Shown: one piece after another, positions 44,153 to 52,800 of the stretch
Layout: every line of letters starts with the position of its first letter
Numbering within the stretch: position 1 is the first letter of the stretch
DNA from: Endotrypanum monterogeii
Taxonomy: Eukaryota; Euglenozoa; Kinetoplastea; Trypanosomatida; Trypanosomatidae
Length of the DNA stretch: 64,000 bases
Reading direction: 5' to 3'
Assembly (NCBI GenBank): GCA_000333855.2
Contig: CM007346.1
Location: 630,423-694,422, forward strand
Position numbers and translations under genes: made by a program
Notes under the pieces: generated by a model
Seen by the model: only the letters and a program-made list of their open reading frames with translations
Databases searched by the model: none
What the model was told of the DNA's origin: nothing

Positions 44153-44217
<65 letters not shown>
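44153..44217. repeat. (CA)n(TA)n(TG)n compound microsatellite
   Basis: CA dinucleotides, then about 18 bases of TA, then TG. CA and TG arms around a TA centre are mutually complementary, so the transcript could fold into a hairpin, and the duplex is of the alternating purine-pyrimidine kind that can adopt Z-DNA. Confidence 0.9.
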
Positions 44218-45064
44218 TGTGACTTTGTTCCGTGTTTCGGCGTGCGTGTGCTCGTGTTTCCTTGATATTGTTCACTTTCCCTCAAGTCGCCGCTATTTTT
44301 AATGGCGACGCAGACTGCGGGGCGGTGCATCAAACATCATGTGTGTGTGTAGGGGGAGGACTGAGTATCCCTCTCGTGCAGAGTCCCCCCCCCTTCCTCT
44401 CTCCATTGATGCGACGTATATCACACGAAAGCTGCCAAGGTGGCCTGGGGGCGCTTGGCTCAGCTGTCGTTGCCTACTAGAGAGGGTGGGGTGGCGTAGG
44501 GCTTGTGTAACTCTTCCGTACCTCCTCTCCCTGGAAAAGAGTGTGGTAAGCGGCATATTGTGATCTACTCGGGAGCTTGGCATCCGAGGGGGCTGACGGG
44601 AAGCTAAGAGCAGAGGTGACGTTGCAACGACTGAACCGTGTGTGTACTTGTGCTTTGCACCTCGGTACATGCCTCTCTGTGTGCGCGGGTGTTTTGAGAG
44701 GGGCGAGTGGGGGTGGTGTTGGCTGCGGTGTATACACATCGGGGGATTGATATTTGAATCCTCCAGGCGGTAGTTGAGGTAATGAAATCGAAGCACATCT
44801 TAACTTCACCTGCCCCTTTTTACTTCTTGTCGTCACAAACAATTTCTGTGCGTGTCTGTGTGTGTGTGGGGAATGTGTGTCCGTATTTGCATGTGGTATC
44901 TTTTGTGCATGTGCGTTGTATATGGTGCTTCTGTTGAACCTTTTTTTTTTCGTTACACGTCATTTGTGCCTGTGCGCGCATTTATGCGTTTGCTCTTTTG
45001 TTGTTGTAGCACACGGTGAGCCACTCATCCCTCCTGCACACACAATGACACAGATACACACTAG

Positions 45065-45068
<4 letters not shown>

Positions 45069-45102
<34 letters not shown>

Positions 45103-45151
45103 GTGCCCTCTTTTCTGTTTGTCTGTTATATATATATATATATATATATAT
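45069..45151. repeat. (CA)n and (TA)n microsatellites
   Basis: CA run (about 45069-45100) followed by a TA run (about 45128-45151). Confidence 0.9.
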
Positions 45152-46559
45152 TATTCGCGCCTGTGTTTTGTTTCACTCAATTATTTTTTTTTGTTGACAT
45201 TTAGTACAACCCTCTTCGATCGTGCGTAAGTGTGCGAGTGTGTATGTATGTGTGTGTGTGTGTGTGTAAGGTGGGGGATCATGATCACAGTTGACCACAA
45301 TCACCACCTACTGCTCTCGTGTACTCGCCATTGTTGTTCGTTGGTGTATTCGTCCACGCTCCCCACCTCCCACCCCGACTCACCGGTCCCGGTTCGTCGC
45401 TACTTTCTAAGTACGTCGTCTTGGCGCGTCAGATGGCCGCCTTCCTCCGACTTTTTTTTTTTGGTCGTTGATCGTTTGGTGAGCCGGACATTGTGAGGGA
45501 TGGGTGGATACTGTGTTTTGGTTTCTGAGAAAGGCCGCGTGGGAAGACTGCGGCAGCCGGTTAACGAGTCCGATAGACTCCCCGTAACGTCAGCGAGGTA
45601 TCCCCTTCCCCTCCACTTAAACAGCAATCGAAGAAAACACAAACACACACACACAAACGGAAGCACAGCGTATCCTCACCACATCCGCTACAAGGAAGAA
45701 AGGTAGATGTGCGTGCGTGGAGGAGGGCTAACTCCAGAAGGCTAACGAAGCGAGTGACCGGGAGATAGTAATGCTTTGCGTAACGCTATGTGGCATTCAG
45801 CCAGGGATGTGTGGAGTGTATTTGGGGAGGAGGGGGATGCGTCTAACAACCCCTCCCGATTCTCCAGCCTAGTTGATTGAGTGTACTACAGTTAGGTAAA
45901 GGACAAATTATGGATGCCTCTGCTTAAATATACATATATACATATATATATATATGTGTGTGCGTGTGTGTGTACATGATTTAGTATGAAGGTATGGAGT
46001 GCTTCTTCTTGAGCCTCTCGTCGTCTCCCCTCTCCCGTCGCACTTCTCCTATTGCAGTCCCCTTGCTTCTACCCCTGGTTTTATTTCACATGTCCTCTCC
46101 ATCTCTCTTCCTCTATATTTTCTCTGCTTCTGCACTTCACGGCCGTGTCATTTTTTTTTACCTAACTCGACACACGCCCATATCACCGATTTAATTTGAA
46201 TGGAATGTGTTCACACACACACACACACCTCATATTGATCAAATGAGGTTTGTAAGGAAGTTTTCATATTCATATAGAAACACGGGCCCCCTTCCCCTCA
46301 CTTTTCTCCTAACCCCCTTATTTGCTTCTTATTTTGCCTCACATCTTTCCCTACCTTTTATTCTGGTAGATTCCTGTACGTTTTTTTTTTTTGATTTTGT
46401 TTGTAAAGTCGTTGTCTGTGTGTGAAGCAAGTCGTCCCCCCTCGCCCTTTCCATTTCTTGTTCCTTCTCTTCCCTCCCCCTTTTCTGGCTATCATCTTAC
46501 CGCATACGTATCCCCCTTCAAAGCGCTCTACCCCACCTTCTGCCCTTCGCATGTGTCAC

Positions 46560-46561
46560 AG
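46560..46561 (+). promoter_or_regulatory. Candidate spliced-leader acceptor AG for the LRR gene
   Basis: AG after the CT-rich stretch at 46435-46550. An AG at 46521-46522 is also possible. The leader would be about 270 nt and would contain a TA tract (46676-46699) and one short upstream ORF. Confidence 0.3.
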
Positions 46562-46675
46562 CATTCCCTGCTAGTTGCCATACGCTAATTTTCCGTGGTC
46601 TCAAGAGCGGAGGGGCAGGGGAGGTGAGGGTGCGGCACAGCTGCATTCTATCGACTTCTACACAACCGGTGAGTG

Positions 46676-46699
46676 ATATATATATATATATATATATAT
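46676..46699. repeat. (TA)n tract in the predicted 5' UTR of the LRR gene
   Basis: Twelve TA dinucleotides about 130 bp upstream of the start codon. Confidence 0.85.
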
Positions 46700-46761
46700 C
46701 CCTGCAATCTCTCGCGGTGGCCTCAACACCACACAGACGCCTTCGGTATCGAGCTCGAAGA

Positions 46762-46791
46762 ATGATGCCTTTGCAGAGGGAAGGGCTCTGA
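46762..46791 (+). promoter_or_regulatory. Nine-codon upstream ORF of the LRR gene
   Basis: Starts with two adjacent ATGs and ends with TGA, 38 nt before ATG 46830. It is the first ATG after the predicted acceptor, so translation of the main frame would need reinitiation or leaky scanning. Confidence 0.4.
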
Positions 46792-46829
46792 GACACAGGC
46801 AAGAAGCCGAGGCACAGGCCCAATATAGA

Positions 46830-49800
46830 ATGAGAGCGCCAGTATTCACGGTTTCCACCAACGCATTGATGGAGGGGGAGAGGAGAGAGGAGGACGATGA
46901 GGAGCCGCGTCCGATCCCCGCCGCTCCGCAGCCAACCCCGATTGCTTCGGTAGGGTGGCCTTCCGCGTCCGTTACTGACTCCAGCCCCCACTCGCGGCCG
47001 CCTTCCTTGGCGTCTTCGCATCTGTGGCAGCCATTGTTGAAGAATTCTTTTCAAAGTCGCCTCGACAGTGTTCGTGGTGGGACTGAGGAACACGGCGGCA
47101 TCTACGACGCATCGCTGGAATGGCGCTGCTTACTTCCCCTCACGGGATGCGCATCGCTGCTGAAGCCTGCGGCACATAATGGGGGTCATGTCGGCACCCC
47201 CGTCTCCTCGCTGCATAATTGGAAAAGCAGGAGCGATGTCAGCGAACAGATCGGGCGCTCTCCTCTCGGGTCCTTTACACCTCATATCCGCTACCGAACC
47301 TCGGCTAGTGGGTCTCATGATACTCGAACAGCTTCTTCCGTGGCGTCCACGTCGCCGACTAGCGTCTCCATCAACTACAGCGTAGAAAGTCGTTATCGAG
47401 GCGAAAGTCCCGCGCGTCGTGCGCATGCAAAGTCGAGGACATCTCGACCCGATCTCTCTTCTGCGCAGTCTGCCGCTCCCCTGCTGCGGTCCTCAGCGCC
47501 TACGCGCTCCTCCCCTCTACTGCATTCCCACAACCACGCTAGAGGGGCCGCAATGGGTCCTAAGTCACCGTCATCGCGAGCCACTACAGCCCAAGGTGGC
47601 AGCGTCGCTGCCGTCTCTAACATGTCCTCGGCTCGAGGTAGCATCACTCACACCCCTCGAGTTGTGACTAGCCGCGTTTGTTCGAGGACAGCGGAGCTAG
47701 CGGGTCGCGGTACGGTGGAGTGGAATCATGGACACGGAGATTTTTTGATGAGAGGGGCTTCTGCTAGCACTGCTCCCGCCGCATCTTACGTTGGCGACAT
47801 GTTGGCGCAGGTGCAACTGCGAGGCCGAGTGATGCAGCTAGGTGGCAGTGAGGCTGCCAAGCATGCCGAGGCAAGCACCAAGGAGGATTGCAGCAGCTCC
47901 TACGTCGGCGTCCGTCGTGCCGGAGCTGAGCTGGGCAATCTGAGCCATGATGCTGCTGAATGTGCTCCCCTCGGGCACCCCACCTTGCGCTCTCTCACAG
48001 GGGAATACAATAGCTTTTCCGCGAAGGGCGCCGCCGACTGGGTCGGGCTGCAGGTTCACCTACGCCGTCACACGGAGCCGCAGCAGATCTTCACCTTGGA
48101 TCTGACACGTTACCGGATGCGGCGTGAGCAGTGGCTGTGGTTTGCCCAGGAAGTTCTACCGCAGCTCAAGGCCCTGGAGGTGCTCCACCTTGTTCAGATG
48201 CATTTGGGGGATGATGAGGTGGCAGAGCTCGTGCGTGGAAGCTGTGGGCTTTCTACTGCCGCCGACGGCCGCCGCACTACTGGCCAATCCACACAGAGGG
48301 GTTCTTCTTCTATTACTTTCCACGAAGTTGATGGGTCTGGGATTCGGGGCTACAACTCACACTCGGCCCCACTCACCAGCTTGCGTGTGCTAGACCTCAG
48401 CGGCAATGCCCTCACTCAACGCAGTTGCACGCACCTGGGCAAGATGATGCTGTGGATGGCGAACACTTTGGAGGAGCTGCGCCTGTTGGGAAACCCACTC
48501 AAGGACTATGGCATGCAGACGCTTGCCGTCTATGTTGCCAAGCTAAACCTGGAAACAGTCGAGCAGGATCCACACTTGTTCCCTGCTACGTTGCGTCATT
48601 TGTGCGCGCGGACCTGTGGGCGGAGTCGACCCAGGCGTGCTAATGGAGTCGAGATGGCAAACCCTGAGGCGTCATCATCCCTTACCACAGCTGCATCGGG
48701 TGTTGTGCGCGGTAGAGATGACAAGGTCGACGGCGCAGAGGATGCAGCCCGAATGGGCTCAGAGTTGCCTCTGGGGCTTCTTTTTCTGGATCTGCGCGAT
48801 TGTCGCGCGTCGATACGGGGTGTCTCCGACATTTTGGCTGCCGCCAGCCGTGCGCATCGCTTGCAGACAGTCGTGCTTTCGCACAACGTCGCCGGTGTAA
48901 CGTCTCTGCTTCCGCTTTCAGCCAATGAATATCGTGAGGCGCGTCACCTAACGAAGGAGGAGGCGATGGAATCGAGGGAGGGGGAGACATTTGCGGGAGG
49001 CAACAGTGAAGGCGATTCTCTCCTCCGACGCCGGCCCTTCGCATGCCGGCTGAGGCTGGTGAAGACGCCGCTCATCTCCTCGGGGGCTCTCATGCGGCGG
49101 CAGCAGAACGCCTTCAGCGATGTTGCTTCATTTACTGCGTCGTGCGCGCTTTCCACACTGGTCTTCCATAGTGTCCCACTAAGCCAGACTTGCTCGCCTC
49201 TGGGGTTCCGCGAGTTGCTGCTAAACATTTTTTTCAGCTGCCCCTTGCTCGACCTCGTCGATTTCTCCGACACGTTCGAGTCGTCGTTGGTGCCGCCAGA
49301 CGCACTGCAGGGGGTTTTGGCCAAGGCGAATCGCAGGGACGCGCTGGAGCATTGCCTCTCCGGCCCCGGGGTGCCGGAGAGACTTCACCTATTTCGTGAG
49401 AGTCAAGGAGAGGTTGAGTTCATGCTAGACAGTGCGACCATGAGCAATCAAACTCGACTTGGTGACATCTTCGGCGAGCTGATGGCGCAGGCGGCCTACA
49501 ATGCCGCGGCTCGGCACCGTCTCGTACCGGCTGCTTTCCTACATGTGCGTGAGTTGCACTTGAGCAGCACAGGACTGACGGACGCTGGCGTGCGTGGCCT
49601 ATGCGTGAGTGTGTGTCGGGGACGGGCACGCACGGGTATGCTCGCCTCCTTGGCGGTGTTGAACCTCTCAGACAACTTTCTTTCTCTCCGCGGGTGTTTA
49701 CGAGTGATCTCCGCTTTTCTTCTGGACGAGAACGAAGGCGACGGCGGGACGGAGGCGACAACGACACACTGCAGTCCTCAGTTTTCAGTCAGCGCTGCCG

Positions 49801-52800
49801 CCACGGACGGGCCTGTAAGGATCGCGAGCTTGACCGCATTGGCGTTACAGCGGAACGCTGGCATTGAAAGCGTTGGGAGTGGGGCTACGGCCGGCGGCGC
49901 GAGTGGTGAGATTGGCCAGGGGGTGGATGACAAGGTGCATCTGCGTCAGCTGTGCTCGTTGGTCAAGACGGCAGCGCTACGTCGCGCCAGGTTACACTCT
50001 ACCTCACCTTCCAATGAAGTCAACCTCAGGAACACGCCTGATATGGAGCGTAGGCTTGCTGCGTCCCCAACGGAGCAGGTGCCTCCCTTGACTGTGTACT
50101 TCAGCGCAAATCCTCACTCAGCAACACGGAGGCCTACCGACAGCAGTCAGCGTCAGCTATCTTTTTCACCACTCACAGCTAGTCTAGACATATTCTATGC
50201 CGGCTGCGATGAGCAAGGAGACGTGTACTGCACGTGTCCATGCAGCCGACTCGCTTTAGCTAAGCATTCCTCCAGCGGGAATGCGCACGAAGAAAACCAC
50301 ACCAACGGGAAGGGTGTGCTGCCCGCATCGCAGCAGCGACTGTCACCAAGAGTAGTTGCATCTACTTCGACCGCTGCCGCAACTAAGGTCGGCGGTCGTG
50401 CGGCTTCCCCAGTGCTAGCATTAGAGGCGAACCGTGGTGACGGCGCTGCTCTCGACAATGGCGCCACTCGCATCATGAGGGAGGCACTACAACCTTTGAC
50501 GGAGAAGTCTCCTCCCCGAAGCGCTCTTGCCGCACTGGGTGCACCGCGTGATAAGTTTTCTGCCAGTTCTGAGAGCATTGGTGAGCGCCTCGATGGACTG
50601 GTCGACAGCACACCACTACGCTCTCTGTGGGGTCTTGAACACAACGGAGAAGCTGCTGTCGGCTCTTCGACCGTCTCACTACGATCACCACCGCCGACGA
50701 CCTCAATGACGGCGGTGGCAGCACTGGGGTCCGACTCAGGCTTGACCACCACCGGTGCTGATTCCCACTCTGTGCAGCAACAGCAACAACAGTCGCTGTT
50801 TGTGTCGTCCCATCGCGAGAGCGATCTTTTGGCTCGTCGTGAGGCGTCTGCGGAGGCGCTGCTGATACGCAAAGAAAGTGAAGTTCCTTCGCTGGGCTTG
50901 AGTGCACCAGGGGGCGTTGGATCCGCTGAAGTAGCCTCTGTGCCGCTTGTGGAAGTGGCGAGGAATGAAACGCTCGCATCGCACCCTGCTCGTACACAGC
51001 GCCTGGGTGAGCGGCGTGGTCGGAAGCGGGGTCCTCGCACCTTCGTGCTCTCCTATGATCACCCAGCTGGTCATTTGCTGTGCAGGGCGCTGGCTGTACT
51101 CCTGCGACCTGCTCCAGATCCTCTCGGCGAGGCAGCGCGTGCTGCACTCGACGCGGACTTGTTACTTGCATTGCGACAGAGCTTGGCAGCTCCTAAGTCA
51201 CGCTCGTCCTCTGAGAAGGTCCTTTACCACAGAGGTGAGGGCAGTGGCGATGGTGGTGACAGCAGCCAAAGGGAAGTTGCGACTGACGCCACCGTGGTGG
51301 AGGCGGTGCGCTACCTCCCCCCTGGGCTCTCCTCGGCGGCCCTGGAGGATGGCAGTGCCCTCGGCCAGGAGGAAGGGGGGGATCACTGGATGCGTTTTGA
51401 AATAACGACGAGTGGGTGGAAGAGGGACACGGTACGGGCCTTGGAGGCGGTGTTAAATGCGCCACTACCAGATCAGCGGGCCTATTTTGCGCGACTCCTT
51501 TCTTTCCTGGATCAGCACGTACGGTCTGACGCGGGCGTCGGTGAAGAGCGGGCAGCAAAGGATTTATGGGATCCGGTGTGTGCGATCGAGCGAGCGGTCC
51601 GATCATCCGCGGCAGTGCGGGAACGACTGGAGGTTACCTATGGCGGAGCTGCTGCAACTGCAGTGCATGCATGTCATCAATACCGCAGCTTTATATGGAG
51701 GGAGGGTGGTTCAAACAGGGGTGCGACTGCCGATTTGACGGTTGAGCCTGCTGATACCCTCGACGCCATGTGTGGCCCGAAGAGTATCGTCTACCTAGAC
51801 AACCTCTACTTCGACTTGTGGAGAGAGTTGGGATTGCCAGTCAGAGACTCATCGAATGGTGCATTGCAACATACCCCCAATGCCTTGTGCAACCGGGAAG
51901 AAGGTGCCCAGATGTCGACGGACAACAAGAAACTACCCGGCTCGCTCTGCACGGCAGCGGGTGGCGGCGACGTTGGCGCATCTCCGCTCATCCTGCACCA
52001 CAGCGCCTCTCGTGAAACTTTGGATGTGACTGTCTCATCGTCAGCGTCGCTGCCCGATGTGGCCCAGCAGGGGAACCCCCAGGTCGTTCACCTCCACGAA
52101 CGATGGGACACTGGGTCACAGCCCGGTGACGAGGAGGGCTTCCGTGCAACCCTGAACCGAGCGCCACGTCCGAACGGTGTTGCACTCACCGCAGCCACGG
52201 ACAGCGACCGATGCGACACGGGCTGGGAAGCCAGCTGCCGCAAAGAGGGCGGTGGTGGTGGGATTTCAGCGGACGCGATGAGTGTAGTCACACCGGAGAA
52301 GCAGCTTCTCCAAGCCAACTACATCGAACATGACGTTGCGGCACTGAACTCATCTTCATCGCGATTCACACCAGGCGATTCTAATGGTGAGGTTCTATCG
52401 CAAGGCCACCTGGCGGGACATGTGACCCTCAGCGACCAGCTTATAGTCTTCAAGTCCCCGGTGAAGGCACGTGATGTGGCCGAGGCAGCGTCGGCACCAA
52501 CATCACCCCAGCAGAGGAAATGTTATCAGGTGTCGGTTGCGCAGGTGCCAGCCAATGATCATACTGTACTGCAGTGCGCGGCCGATGGCGATGTGGAGCG
52601 TCACTTGCTCCATATTGGGAATTCTGACGATTGCATAGACCCGTCGAAAGGGGAGAGGGGAGGCTGCGGAGGGGGTGTCTGTGGAAGTGCACTAGGAAGC
52701 GGTGGCACCTCGTTTTCCCAGCCCCTGTCGGGCAAGTGTGAAGAGCGGCAACAAATCTGGCCTGAACCAGCTCACCCCGACGCAGCAGTTGTTGGGGCGC

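Larger units (their letters stand above)
43548..46829. other. Intergenic/UTR region before the LRR gene (about 3.3 kb)
   Basis: No protein gene supported. It contains a CA-TA-TG tract (44153-44217), a mixed-composition block (about 44290-44790), CA and TA runs (45069-45151), a TG run (45241-45267), a second mixed block (45480-45900), a TA/TG tract (45928-45973), and T- or CT-rich sequence (46381-46560) before the LRR gene. The two mixed blocks are the best places to look for dispersed elements or non-coding RNA. Confidence 0.6.

Noticed and set aside
50195..51040. 281-codon antisense frame inside the LRR gene
   Set aside because: Ser/Arg/Ala-rich mirror of the low-complexity sense sequence; no motif.
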